A DNA stretch of 64,000 nucleotides from an uncultured Verrucomicrobiales bacterium (GCA_938008215.1 CALLLS010000004.1:1-64000), one strand, 5' to 3'; positions 42,957 to 52,126 are shown, numbered from the stretch's first letter. The notes: generated from the sequence alone by a model not told the origin. Translations and numbers: made by a program.

Positions 42957-43655
42957 TTACTTTTGGATCGGGAATTGAATAATGATGCGGCGGTCATATA
43001 AGTTCCGCCCCGTATTCGATACTTCTTTTAAACGGTAGACAATGTAACCTATCGCCTCATTAGCTTTTTTTCCTATGGCAAAGTTTTCCATCGTTTTAGA
43101 GATGGTAGTCTCAGATTCGTGTTTCCATTCCTGCCCCGCCCAAGAGCCAAGAAGGCTTTCCTTATCTCCTTTAATATCTTGAATTTGCTTCATAAGCCCA
43201 TTGGGCGACTTAAGTTGATTTTTCTCTTCATCATATCGCAAGGATGAAATCGGAAAACCTGGACCAGTAGCACTGATCATCCAATCTCCATCAGCGGATT
43301 TCTCTAATCTAAGCGCTACGGGCTGAGAGGGTTTAAATAAACGCTTAGCCCATATAGTTTTATACTGGGCATATTCTTTTTTCGTGAGCCCTAAATTTTC
43401 GTGAAAAGGGAGGGGAACACCGGGCTTGGAATTTTTACTAAATTCCTCAAACCATTTTTGATTTTTAAGAGCTGCTGCTTCAACCTTTTTTACATATGGT
43501 TCTATTTCTTGAGGGGGTAAGACCATCCCAGACTGCCCTTTAACGAAGCCATCTACAGGAAGATATCGCGTGAATATTTCTGGCTCTGAAAATAAAGGGG
43601 AGGCGAGCAATCCAAAAAATATAAAGCCCTCAATAAGATGTTTATTCTTTCTCAT
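42957..43655 (-). CDS. Exported protein of unknown function (232 aa)
   Basis: A signal peptide (IEGFIFFGLLASPLFS, cleavage near residue 23) is followed by a soluble mixed protein of about 210 residues with no domain I recognise. Short features are LPVDGFVKGQSGMVLPPQEI near the start and KANEAIGYIVYRLKEV and DRRIIIQFPIQK at the end. Cysteines are absent from the mature part. Its first 14 bases overlap the end of the upstream membrane protein gene and the AsmA-like gene follows after 5 bp, so it belongs to the same operon. It is presumably periplasmic. Confidence 0.7.
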   Translation of the reverse strand: MRKNKHLIEGFIFFGLLASPLFSEPEIFTRYLPVDGFVKGQSGMVLPPQEIEPYVKKVEAAALKNQKWFEEFSKNSKPGVPLPFHENLGLTKKEYAQYKTIWAKRLFKPSQPVALRLEKSADGDWMISATGPGFPISSLRYDEEKNQLKSPNGLMKQIQDIKGDKESLLGSWAGQEWKHESETTISKTMENFAIGKKANEAIGYIVYRLKEVSNTGRNLYDRRIIIQFPIQK

Positions 43656-44091
43656 TATTAGTAGTGTCTTTTGCTTTTAAGTTTCTTGTTTGCACGTAGG
43701 AGCGTAAGATTAACCCCGCTCCGCTAGCCATCATCCCTAAGATTATGACCATATGGCTGACCTTTAAATTCACCATGAATTGCGTTCTGGAAATGACTTC
43801 TACGATGATGAAGATGAGCCCTACTCCAGCGACCCACCAAGCCCATTTTTTAGTGGCGTCAAAGAAGAGGATTACAATCCCCAAGAAAAAAGGAGTAAAA
43901 ATGAGAGCGTTTGATACCGTGCCCGCCATTCCACCACCACCTCTTCTACTGATGAGACCAGAGATGACGCCGGCGTTACCTGCAGTTACACGCACTGAAT
44001 CTAAAAATAAGTAAGCCCCGAAGCCTAAGAGAAAAATCCCTAGTCCCCATATAAATAAAGCCTCTCCACCTTTTGTTCCGCCAGGTTCCAT
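43642..44091 (-). CDS. Small multi-span membrane protein of unknown function (149 aa)
   Basis: The protein has about four hydrophobic segments: ALFIWGLGIFLLGFGAYLFL, NALIFTPFFLGIVILFF, WAWWVAGVGLIFIIVEVIS and VSHMVIILGMMASGAGLILR. A glycine- and arginine-rich loop (LISRRGGGGMAG) lies between the first two. It ends in a charged cytoplasmic-type tail. No family is recognised. It is the first gene of the leftward set that continues through an exported protein, the AsmA-like protein, rsmD and waaA. Confidence 0.72.
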   Translation of the reverse strand: MEPGGTKGGEALFIWGLGIFLLGFGAYLFLDSVRVTAGNAGVISGLISRRGGGGMAGTVSNALIFTPFFLGIVILFFDATKKWAWWVAGVGLIFIIVEVISRTQFMVNLKVSHMVIILGMMASGAGLILRSYVQTRNLKAKDTTNNEKE

Positions 44092-44161
44092 ATAATTTAT
44101 TTATTTCAAATACTTACTAAGCACAAGTAAACACGTATTTAATCTATTTCGGTACCTTTAA

Positions 44162-44599
44162 ATAGCAATTTTGAATTTGCTCTGTATCACCTCTCAAAAA
44201 GAAGGTGCACCTCTGAAGTCACTTTCCAACGGTCATCCTGCGCTCATTACTTTTACGAGCGGAAGCACAGGCTTACCGAAAGCGGAGTGCCGTTCACACG
44301 GGGGAATCATATAGGAGCATTACGCCATTTTAAAAAGTCCTGAAGGAAAAACGATCTGTCCTTTTTGCATCGAAACCGTGGCGATGACGCAGAGAGAAGT
44401 GAAAGCCTTTGCGGTGGTGGCTCATAAAAATAAAATCACCTTTTGCTATGAAGGAGACGTAAAGCTAGACCAGCTCAAGCACCTGAACTCTCCCCTAGGA
44501 ATGGAACACTACATCCACCTAGAAAAAATCCCTATGGACTCACGCCATAATGCGAAAGTGGATTATCCTAAATTAAGGCGGAAGCTTGAGAACAGCTGA
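44162..44599 (+). pseudogene. Decayed acyl-AMP ligase (OleC-like), internal deletion
   Basis: One frame carries GHPALITFTSGSTGLPKAEC and RSHGG, the AMP-binding P-loop region of acyl-AMP ligases. It is cut by a TAG at 44312-44314 and then runs straight into FCIETVAMTQREVKAFAVVA and IPMDSRHNAKVDYPKLRRKL, which belong at the very C terminus. More than 200 residues between these blocks and the whole N terminus are missing. The ending DSRHNAK resembles OleC-type ligases. The last 73 codons form an open frame from an ATG at 44378 but cannot encode a working enzyme. Confidence 0.72.
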
Positions 44600-44672
44600 A
44601 ACTCAGTTTTGAGAAGTAACTGCACGAAATTCTCTTTATTTTTAGCATCATTTTTGCCAAGACCTTTTTTAT

Positions 44673-45962
44673 ATGGCTCAGATTAAAACTCTCAATGGCT
44701 TTAGAGACTTCACTCCCGATGATTGTTCCGTTCGCAATTACATTTTTTCGACTTGGCGAGAGGTGGCAAGACGTTTCGGTTTTCTCGAGTATGAAGTGCC
44801 TGTTTTAGAGTCTACCGAGCTGTATCTAAAAAAGTCGGGGGGGGAAATCGCGGGTCAGTTATTTCGGTTTGAAGACCAGGGCGGGCGAGATGTATCTCTG
44901 CGACCAGAGGTGACGCCTTCTTTAGCGAGGCTCGTAGCCGCTCGTCAGCGAGAATTCCAGAAGCCGATGAAGTGGTTCCAGATGGGGCAATGCTTTCGCT
45001 ATGAACGCCCCCAAAAGGGACGATTACGTGAGTTTTATCAATATAATGTAGATCTTGTTGGAGAGGGTTCTCTAGAGGCGGATATAGAGCTGATCGCACT
45101 ATCGATAGAAGTGATGCGAGAATTTGGATTTCAACAAGGGGATTTCATTGTGCGCTTATCTCACCGCGGCGCATGGCAAGGTTTTTGTGAAAAGTATGGG
45201 TTGGTAGGGGAGCAAGCAACAGACTTCATGAGTATTATTGATAAATGGGAAAAGCTGAATGATGAAAAGCTAGCGGAGCAGTTGAGCCCGATGGGAATTA
45301 ATAAAGATACGGTGCAATCTTTTATGAATGAAGGAGCAGATGGAAATCAGGACTTAGAGTATATTTTAGCAGGACTAAAGGCGAGAAGCCTTGAGCATTA
45401 TGTAAAGGTAGATTTAGCAATCGTACGTGGGTTAGCCTATTACACGGGGACTGTTTTTGAGGTATTTGATCTGAAGCATAATATGCGCTCTGTTGCCGGT
45501 GGTGGACGTTATGATGATCTCATTAAGACACTTTCTGACGGGGCTGTAGACTTGCCTGTGATTGGTTTTGGGATGGGAGATGTAGTTCTGAGAAACCTGA
45601 TTCAGGAAACTCCCCGAGCTCTCATTAAAATGGAAGGGAGCATTCGCCAAGATGCACCGTGTGATGTCTTCCTTGTCATTGCTGATGAGGAAAAGAGAGC
45701 CCAAGCTGGTATGGTGGCGACTTCTCTTCGCGACGCCGGAATTAAAACAGACTTCCCCTTATCAAGTATGAAAATAGGAAAACAATTCCAGCGCGCTGAG
45801 CAGCTCCATGCAAGGCTGGCAGTAGTGATAGGGGCTGAGTTCCCAACGATACAAGTGAAGAATCTTAATGAAAGAACAGAGCAAACATTGCAATATGATG
45901 ATTACGTAGCTGAGGACATAAAGGCTATGTTAGCAACCTTTGATACTGGAATTTTGGCATAA
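44673..45962 (+). CDS. hisS: Histidyl-tRNA synthetase
   Basis: HisS charges tRNA-His. The 429-residue class II enzyme begins LNGFRDFTPDD. It has FEDQGGRDVSLRPEVTPSLA, motif 2 in CFRYERPQKGRLREFYQYNV, the HisA motif in AIVRGLAYYTGTVFEVFD near residue 255, and motif 3 in LPVIGFGMGDVVLRNLI. A C-terminal anticodon-binding domain follows (CDVFLVIADEEKRAQAGMVA). Length is normal. The gene starts 73 bp after the decayed ligase relic and is read alone. Confidence 0.96.
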   Translation: MAQIKTLNGFRDFTPDDCSVRNYIFSTWREVARRFGFLEYEVPVLESTELYLKKSGGEIAGQLFRFEDQGGRDVSLRPEVTPSLARLVAARQREFQKPMKWFQMGQCFRYERPQKGRLREFYQYNVDLVGEGSLEADIELIALSIEVMREFGFQQGDFIVRLSHRGAWQGFCEKYGLVGEQATDFMSIIDKWEKLNDEKLAEQLSPMGINKDTVQSFMNEGADGNQDLEYILAGLKARSLEHYVKVDLAIVRGLAYYTGTVFEVFDLKHNMRSVAGGGRYDDLIKTLSDGAVDLPVIGFGMGDVVLRNLIQETPRALIKMEGSIRQDAPCDVFLVIADEEKRAQAGMVATSLRDAGIKTDFPLSSMKIGKQFQRAEQLHARLAVVIGAEFPTIQVKNLNERTEQTLQYDDYVAEDIKAMLATFDTGILA

Positions 45963-46108
45963 AAAATGCGAAGAGATATTGATTTATTTGTGGTTATGAT
46001 GTAAACTCTGCAGATTTCTCACTGATAGCTTGGATGCTCAGAAGTTACTTCCAGCACACAAATTTATCTACAGCTCAATAAAACAACAACAACTAAGCAT
46101 AACTAATA

Positions 46109-46924
46109 ATGAAAAAATTCTATTCTATCCTACTCGCTCTTACTTTAATAGGGGCTGCAGAACCATACTCTACCGCATCTCCAGAGCAAGTTGATGCGCG
46201 TGTAGAAGACTCTAAAAAAAGGCTTGAACAAACTGAAGGAGGAAAACTTCTTTGGGAGTCTATAAAAGCTCATGGGGGACAAAAGCAGTGGTTTTCAAAC
46301 GGGCTCTTCTTCTTTCGTTGGACGTATCACATGGATGATGCTGGTTTAACTAAAGACACAAGTCAGACGATCGATACCTGGTCAGCAAGAGCGAGGCATG
46401 AGGGACACGGAGATCTAGAGGGCATTACCTTTGGCTGGGACGGAAAAAAAGCCTGGATCAGTCCAGAAGATGCTGATTTAGGGTTTCCTGCTAGTTTTTG
46501 GGCACTAACTCCATATTATTTTGTAGGCGTCCCTCATGTCCTTGCCGACCCAGGTACAATTCACGAAAAACTTGCAGATCAGATTAGCTTAGATGGTAAT
46601 AACTATGATCAAGTAAAGGTGACATATAAGTCTGGCACAGGGGAAAGCCCAGATGATTATTACATCACTCTGATAGATCCGCAGACTAAGCTGGTTAAAG
46701 GCGTGCGCTACATCGTAACCAGCCCTCTTGTGTTAAAGGGGAGAAAGCCAGTTGAAAAACTTCTTACCTATGAGGGTTGGCATAAAGTCTCAGGTATATT
46801 CTTACCTAAGAGTCATCGCACTTTCGTCATGGATGGAGATATTATAGGTAAGCAAATTAGAAGTGCAGAGGTGTCAGATGCTAGATTTTTGGGAGAACAA
46901 AAAATCTCTTTTGAACACAAATAA
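46109..46924 (+). CDS. Exported protein, DUF6503-like
   Basis: The 271-residue protein has a signal peptide (YSILLALTLIGAAEPYSTA). A soluble domain follows that begins LLWESIKAHGGQKQWFSNGL. It then forms long beta-strands, with GITFGWDGKKAWISPEDADL, LTPYYFVGVPHVLADPGTI and YYITLIDPQTKLVKGVRYIV, and ends with LPKSHRTFVMDGD. The start A-H-G-G-x-x-x-W followed by strands resembles the LolA-fold-like DUF6503 group of exported proteins, mostly known from Bacteroidetes. The match is from memory and moderate. No enzymatic motif is apparent. It is read alone between hisS and a short inverted-repeat element. Confidence 0.6.
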   Translation: MKKFYSILLALTLIGAAEPYSTASPEQVDARVEDSKKRLEQTEGGKLLWESIKAHGGQKQWFSNGLFFFRWTYHMDDAGLTKDTSQTIDTWSARARHEGHGDLEGITFGWDGKKAWISPEDADLGFPASFWALTPYYFVGVPHVLADPGTIHEKLADQISLDGNNYDQVKVTYKSGTGESPDDYYITLIDPQTKLVKGVRYIVTSPLVLKGRKPVEKLLTYEGWHKVSGIFLPKSHRTFVMDGDIIGKQIRSAEVSDARFLGEQKISFEHK

Positions 46925-46976
46925 ATACTTATCTAAATGAAATGAGTAGTAAGTAATAGCTACCAATCTATTTTTT

Positions 46977-47203
46977 TAAGGGGAATTCTGGAAACTAAGT
47001 TTAAACGATTTACGAGCATTTTGGCAGAGGGCAAAGAATGAGGCAGGAGTAATGCGTGCATTGCGACTAACGAATGATAAAGCCTTCTGTTATAAAGGAA
47101 AAGTAACCCCAAAGGGCAAAAACACATTCCCTTTTTTAAAGACATTAGAATATCAAGAGATTTTATATTGATCGTAAAAGATAGTTTCCAGAAGTTCCCT
47201 TAA
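46977..47203. mobile_element. Short element with inverted-repeat ends (MITE-like)
   Basis: The left end AAGGGGAATTCTGGAAACT (46978-46996) and the reverse complement of the right end, AAGGGAACTTCTGGAAACT (47185-47203), match at 17 of 19 positions. The arms enclose about 190 bp. A frame without stops runs rightward from 46980 to a TGA at 47169-47171 but has no start codon near its beginning. It contains DLRAFWQRAKNEAG and GKVTPKGKNTFPFLKTL. The nearby 14-bp palindrome TTCCCTTAAGGGAA (47195-47208) overlaps the right arm. No transposase is recognised, so it could be a non-autonomous element or an IS remnant. Confidence 0.42.
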
Positions 47204-47246
47204 GGGAAAGAATCCCCTTTTGAGGAATTCTTCAGCATAATTAGGC

Positions 47247-48263
47247 TTAAGCAAATTGGCTTAAGAATCTTTTATCATTCTCAATAAGAAGTCGAATGTC
47301 ACGGATGCCATATTTAATCATGGCAAGACGATCGATTCCCATCCCGAAAGCAAAGCCAGTCACTTTTTCTGGGTTTAAGAGGTCATCTTTACGCTGTTTA
47401 TTAATAGCTGAAAAGACGGCGGGATCTACCATTCCACATCCTGCGACTTCTACCCACTTTGGTTTTTGACCTTTTGCATGAAGCATAATGTCTATCTCAA
47501 AGCTAGGTTCTGTAAATGGGAAGAAGTGTGGACGAAAACGAATTTCAGTATCTTCCCCGAAGAGGCATTGGAAGAAGTATTCTAGCGTTCCTTTTAAATC
47601 TCCTAAATTCACATCCTCTGCTACATAGAGCCCTTCTAGCTGATTAAACACCGAAAGGTGTGTGGCGTCTATTTCATCACGGCGGTAAGCAGAGCCTGGC
47701 GCTATGATACGGATTGGAGGAACTGCTTTTTCCATGGTGCGCACTTGGACGCTGGATGTATGCGTCCGGAGAAGCTTGCCACTATTGAAGTAGAAGGTGT
47801 CCTTCTCATTTCTAGCGGGGTGGTCTAGCGGCGTGTTTAAGGCATCAAAGCAGTGAAACTCCGTCTCTATCTCAGGACCATCAGCTATAGAAAACCCTAG
47901 GCGTCTAAGTATTTGGATCGCTTCATCTTTAACAATAGTCAGAGGGTGGAGCGTCGCTTGCGGTGTTGGGTAAGCTGGTAAAGTGAGATCAATACTCGCT
48001 ACGGATGCGGCATCAGCTTCATTCTGAAGGATACTGAGCTTTTCTTCTAAAGCGGAGTTAATGGCATTACGCGCTTCATTGAGAAGTTGACCAAAGGCTT
48101 TCTTCTCCTCGTTAGGGATGGTCTTCATGAGCGCTTGCGCTACGGTCAGCTTTCCTTTTTTCCCTAGAAAAGAAATTTTCTGTTCATCCAATGACTGAAG
48201 AGAATCTACTCTAGAAATCGCAGCTAAGGCCTCTGTTTTTATGTCCTGAACGTCTTGTGACAT
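47247..48263 (-). CDS. pheS: Phenylalanyl-tRNA synthetase, alpha subunit
   Basis: PheS is the catalytic subunit of the alpha2-beta2 enzyme that charges tRNA-Phe. The 338-residue protein has the N-terminal coiled coil (FLGKKGKLTVAQALMKTIPN), then the class II core: FHCFDALNTPLDHPARNEKD, LLRTHTSSVQVRTMEKAVPP, RFRPHFFPFTEPSFEIDIML and FAFGMGIDRLAMIKYGIRDI (motif 3). All expected parts are present. pheT, usually directly downstream, is not in the window. The start is divergent from a sugar dehydrogenase gene. Confidence 0.96.
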   Translation of the reverse strand: MSQDVQDIKTEALAAISRVDSLQSLDEQKISFLGKKGKLTVAQALMKTIPNEEKKAFGQLLNEARNAINSALEEKLSILQNEADAASVASIDLTLPAYPTPQATLHPLTIVKDEAIQILRRLGFSIADGPEIETEFHCFDALNTPLDHPARNEKDTFYFNSGKLLRTHTSSVQVRTMEKAVPPIRIIAPGSAYRRDEIDATHLSVFNQLEGLYVAEDVNLGDLKGTLEYFFQCLFGEDTEIRFRPHFFPFTEPSFEIDIMLHAKGQKPKWVEVAGCGMVDPAVFSAINKQRKDDLLNPEKVTGFAFGMGIDRLAMIKYGIRDIRLLIENDKRFLSQFA

Positions 48264-48366
48264 GCATGCTTGCTAGGCTGATATTTCTATAATGGCAATG
48301 AAAAGGTCATGCGACACGATTTTTTCTTTTAGGAATCTCATTTTGGTGGTGTTATATTGGACTAAT

Positions 48367-49515
48367 ATGAGAGCAATGCATTGGATAATCATAGTATTTC
48401 TCATTTTACCCTTGGTGGGAAAAGAGGCGTATTGGCAAGTCGTTGCGGAGGGATACGAAAGACCAGTGGATGTAAAGCCCCTGCCTAAGCTAAATGGGGA
48501 GAAATTATTCTTTGTTTTGGAGCAAGGCGGGCGACTCTTTTTGACCGATTTTTCTCAAAGAAAAGATGAGGTCTTAGACTGGTCTAAGAAGGTGACAAGG
48601 AGAGCGAATGAACAGGGTTTTCTCTGTTTAGCACTAGCTCCTGATTTTAATAGGACGGGTAGAGCTTATTTTAATATTAACAATAAAAGGGGCGATACGG
48701 AAATTTGGCGATATACCTTTGATTTAAATAATCTTTCTCAAGCGTCTATAAAGCCCGAACTTCTCTCATCATTTAAGCAACCGTATAAAAACCACAATGG
48801 TGGCTGGTTAGGCTTTGGACCAGACGGAATGCTTTATATAGCAACTGGTGACGGGGGATCTAAGAATGATCCGAAAAATCACGCGCAAAACCTTAACTCT
48901 TACTTAGGCAAGATATTACGCATCGATGTTTCTGGAGAAACAGGATACCGTATTCCTCATAATAACCCTTTTGTTGATTTGCCCCAGGTTAAGCCTGAGG
49001 TTTTTGCTTATGGTCTTAGAAACCCTTGGCGATGCGCATGGCATAATGATCTCCTAATTATGGGCGATGTGGGGCAATACCACTTTGAAGAAGTCAATGC
49101 GGTGAAGATAAAGGATTTGCGCGGTGGCAACTTTGGTTGGCGATTAAGAGAAGGTGAGGTAGCTACACCACAAAAAAAGGTCGGAGGAAACGCACCATCA
49201 GGAGAAATTAAACCTATTTTGGTCTATCCGCATGCAACGAGCGAGCAACTGGGTGGGATGTCTATTACGGGAGGAGTGTATTATGATGGAAAAATACAAG
49301 AATACGCTGGAAGATACTTTTTTGCGGATTATGTGTTACCTCGCATTTGGTCTATAAAGCTCTCAAAAGGAGGTTCCGCTGATATACAGATACATGAAAT
49401 GAAAGCAAAGCCAAATAACAAAAGCGTCGGATCCATTTCATCATTCTCATTAGGCCATGATGGAGAGCTTTACCTTATCTCTTTAAGAGGAGAAATTTAT
49501 AGGCTATCAAAATGA
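48367..49515 (+). CDS. PQQ-type sugar dehydrogenase (glucose/sorbosone dehydrogenase family), exported
   Basis: From the ATG at 48367 the protein begins with a signal peptide (MHWIIIVFLILPLVGKEAYW), so this start is preferred over 48292. The mature part is a six-bladed beta-propeller of the soluble aldose dehydrogenase (Asd/YliI) type. RANEQGFLCLALAPDFNRTG, NHNGGWLGFGPDGMLYIATG, DGGSKNDPKNHAQNLNSYLG and KILRIDV lie in the first half. EVFAYGLRNPWRCAW and ITGGVYYDGKIQEYAGRYFF lie in the second. These enzymes oxidise sugars in the periplasm with PQQ and calcium. No PQQ biosynthesis genes are visible, and some family members are not true dehydrogenases. Confidence 0.87.
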   Translation: MRAMHWIIIVFLILPLVGKEAYWQVVAEGYERPVDVKPLPKLNGEKLFFVLEQGGRLFLTDFSQRKDEVLDWSKKVTRRANEQGFLCLALAPDFNRTGRAYFNINNKRGDTEIWRYTFDLNNLSQASIKPELLSSFKQPYKNHNGGWLGFGPDGMLYIATGDGGSKNDPKNHAQNLNSYLGKILRIDVSGETGYRIPHNNPFVDLPQVKPEVFAYGLRNPWRCAWHNDLLIMGDVGQYHFEEVNAVKIKDLRGGNFGWRLREGEVATPQKKVGGNAPSGEIKPILVYPHATSEQLGGMSITGGVYYDGKIQEYAGRYFFADYVLPRIWSIKLSKGGSADIQIHEMKAKPNNKSVGSISSFSLGHDGELYLISLRGEIYRLSK

Positions 49516-49606
49516 ATACCATTTTAAACGATTTACTTTGATTTAATACCGATTTTTAAAAGCAAAGAAAACTCTCTATGATGAGAAGCATAGCAGAAAA
49601 TATAAA

Positions 49607-51757
49607 ATGAAAACGCCAAAAATTTTAAACTTAGAAGAGCTCCCAAACGAGCCGCATATTTTATTACCTAGCCGTTTGAATGGTGATGAGCTGACATTTC
49701 TCATCATTGCTTTATCGGATCGGAATCTCACAATTCTGGTAGAGGAAGGGAATGAGATACATGAGGATTTAAAAGAAGCAGTTAAGGCTAACTCTCTAGA
49801 CGGGGTCTCATTTTCTGCAGAGGATTCATATCTGTCAGATGTCGGCAGAAGCTTGGAAAGTAGGCTCGGCGAAAAAGGGGTGGCACTTTTTTTACCACCA
49901 AGAGCGAACACTTCAAACGGTAATCCTCTTGATGTTCCTCATCAAACGTTGAAAGGGCTTTGCGAATTAGAGCTTCCTCTGGCGACTCTTTCTGTCCACC
50001 GCCCAGAGGAGCATCGTTTAAGGGTAGATGACCTATCAGATGAGCCGCCTGTGATTATGAGCATTGGTAAGGCTATGCGTTCTGATACTCTAAGTGTTTC
50101 TAACATTATCCAAGAAATGTTGATCGGCAGTGAGAAAGCGTTTTCATCACGAGACTTTCTAAAAGGTTCACTTCCCGCTTTTTTACTGAAGTCTCTACAT
50201 AAAAACGGGAAAAATAGCCGCGTTTTCGACGGTAATGATGACTCAGAACTTACTTATCATAAAATCCTCGCCGCGTCTTTAGCATTATCAGACTATATAT
50301 TGAGTCATACGACTAAGCGCCGGGTGGGGATTATTCTGCCTCCTGGAAAAGGAGGGCTGATCACAAACCTCGCGGTCTTGTTCTCAGGGAAAGTGCCTGT
50401 AAATCTGAATTTCACGTCATCAAAGGCTGCTATTAAAAGCTCTATTAAGCAGGCAGATATAGACCTTTTTATTACCGCACAGCTTGTAATGGAAAAGATA
50501 CCAAGCTTTCCCTGGCCAGAAAGGGAAGAATTGGTTCTCTTAGATGCTCTTACTCCTAAGCTCAAGCCCGCTGTACTTAAATGGGTGCTAAAGCTGAAAA
50601 TTTCTTCACCTGAGGGGATTATTAAAAAGAGAGGGTTAGAGAAGAGGAATGATGGGGATGAAGCGATACTGCTTTTCACATCTGGGTCATCTGGATTGCC
50701 TAAAGGAGTGCCTCTATCTCATAGGAATGTCTTAGCTAATATTTGTCAGTTCGGGACGAGGCTCAATTATTCTAATGGAACTAAGATTTTGGGATGTCTC
50801 CCTCTTTTTCACTCCTTCGGGAGCACTGTTTGTATGTTTTTCCCTCTTATGGAGTGCTTAGATTTAGTCACCTATCCTAATCCTCTAGATGTAAAAAGGA
50901 TTGGCGAGCTCATCAGTAAGCATGAGGTTACCTTACTTACCGCTACTCCTACCTTTTTGAGAGGGTATCTACGGAGAATAGAGCCTGAGCAACTTAAGAG
51001 CTTAAAGTATGTTATCACAGGAGCAGAAAAATTACCTCAAGACGTCGCCAATCATTTTGAAAAACGTTTCGGGATTAAACCGTTGGAAGGATATGGACTG
51101 ACGGAGACCTCACCTGCTTCTCACTTGAGTATTCCATCTAATGAAGAAAAGGAAGGGATGGTGACATTAAAGACAGAAAAGCAGGGGACAGTGGGCATGC
51201 CGCTTGTAGGAATGGCGATGCGCCTGGTAGACCCGATGACTGGCGTAGATGTGCCTCTTAGCTCCTCCGGATGCCTATTATTAAAAGGAGCAAATATCTT
51301 TAACGGGTATTTAGATATGCCTGAAGTGAATGATAAGATCTTTTATGACGGATGGTTTAATACTGGAGATATAGGAAGAGTAGATGATGAGGGTTTCTTA
51401 AAGATAGAAGGGCGTCTTTCTCGATTCTCAAAAATAGCAGGAGAGATGGTTTCTCATGAATCTGTAGAAGATGCGATTTCCAAGGTACTTAATACTGATG
51501 ACCAAGAGGAAAGGAAATTCGCAATCGTCGGGATGCCCTGTGAGAAAAAGGGAGAAAAATTAATCCTCTTAAGCAGTATTCCTGAAGATGACGCAGACGT
51601 ATTTATTAATGACCTAAAGAAAAAGCTAATCCAAGCAGAGATACCTTCGCTTTGGTGCCCTAAAAAAATGCTTCCCACTTCTAAAATTCCCATGCTTGGA
51701 AGCGGCAAACTAGATATTGCCCAGTGTCGAAAAATTGTGGAAGGCGCGATGAATTAA
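49607..51757 (+). CDS. Acyl-AMP ligase with degenerate acyltransferase-like N terminus (Aas-like)
   Basis: The 716-residue protein has a C-terminal AMP-binding ligase (about residues 200-716). It shows LLFTSGSSGLPKGVPLSHRN (P-loop), LPLFHSFGSTVCMFFPLMEC, EGYGLTETSPASHLSIP and GWFNTGDIGRVDDEGFLKIE. The end carries the lysine-containing LGSGKLDIAQ. The layout matches bifunctional acyl-ACP synthetase/2-acylglycerophosphoethanolamine acyltransferases. In those the N-terminal part carries NHxSxxD and a PEG motif. Here the corresponding stretches read LLPSRLNGDELTFLIIAL and LFLPPRANTSNG, so the catalytic histidine is not seen. The ligase half is probably active on fatty acids or holo-ACP, while the N-terminal half is probably inactive. 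Confidence 0.8.
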   Translation: MKTPKILNLEELPNEPHILLPSRLNGDELTFLIIALSDRNLTILVEEGNEIHEDLKEAVKANSLDGVSFSAEDSYLSDVGRSLESRLGEKGVALFLPPRANTSNGNPLDVPHQTLKGLCELELPLATLSVHRPEEHRLRVDDLSDEPPVIMSIGKAMRSDTLSVSNIIQEMLIGSEKAFSSRDFLKGSLPAFLLKSLHKNGKNSRVFDGNDDSELTYHKILAASLALSDYILSHTTKRRVGIILPPGKGGLITNLAVLFSGKVPVNLNFTSSKAAIKSSIKQADIDLFITAQLVMEKIPSFPWPEREELVLLDALTPKLKPAVLKWVLKLKISSPEGIIKKRGLEKRNDGDEAILLFTSGSSGLPKGVPLSHRNVLANICQFGTRLNYSNGTKILGCLPLFHSFGSTVCMFFPLMECLDLVTYPNPLDVKRIGELISKHEVTLLTATPTFLRGYLRRIEPEQLKSLKYVITGAEKLPQDVANHFEKRFGIKPLEGYGLTETSPASHLSIPSNEEKEGMVTLKTEKQGTVGMPLVGMAMRLVDPMTGVDVPLSSSGCLLLKGANIFNGYLDMPEVNDKIFYDGWFNTGDIGRVDDEGFLKIEGRLSRFSKIAGEMVSHESVEDAISKVLNTDDQEERKFAIVGMPCEKKGEKLILLSSIPEDDADVFINDLKKKLIQAEIPSLWCPKKMLPTSKIPMLGSGKLDIAQCRKIVEGAMN

Positions 51758-51829
51758 ACGAAAAGGCAAAAATACCAAAAATTGCCTGACTCTGATACGC
51801 AAAGTGTAAAGAAGCAATTCGCTAGGGTC

Positions 51830-52126
51830 ATGGATAAAAGACTAATAATATTAATAGGTTCAATTGTACAAACTTCGTGTATGTTTGATAATTACAGCAA
51901 AGCATATGTAACAGGTCCAAATAGAGTTCAGCAAGATTTAGGAAAAATAGAGACTCTTAATGAAAAGTCAAAGCAAGGAAATGCCCAAGCTTCTTATGAA
52001 TTATCGAAAATATATGGATTCACCTTTAAAGACGAAGAGAAAATGAGGGAGTATTTATATTTGGCTAAAAAACAGGGTCCAAAATTGGCAAAAGAAACAA
52101 TAATTGATATTTACGGGGGAGAATAA
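51830..52126 (+). CDS. Small lipoprotein with Sel1-like helices
   Basis: From the ATG at 51830 the protein has 98 residues. A short signal with a lipobox-like end (ILIGSIVQTSC, cysteine near residue 17) is followed by a linker and one Sel1/TPR-like helical pair (GNAQASYELSKIYGFTFKDE and MREYLYLAKKQGPKLAKET). The frame is open upstream to a TTG at 51782, but that start would add a non-hydrophobic leader. Function unknown. It lies 72 bp after the ligase gene. The downstream 200 bp (52127-52326) show nothing recognisable. Confidence 0.62.
   Translation: MDKRLIILIGSIVQTSCMFDNYSKAYVTGPNRVQQDLGKIETLNEKSKQGNAQASYELSKIYGFTFKDEEKMREYLYLAKKQGPKLAKETIIDIYGGE

Noticed and set aside
46960-47145. Leftward 61-codon ORF in the inverted-repeat element
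   Set aside because: It starts and ends without regard to the element ends and has no recognisable domain. The opposite frame looks more protein-like.
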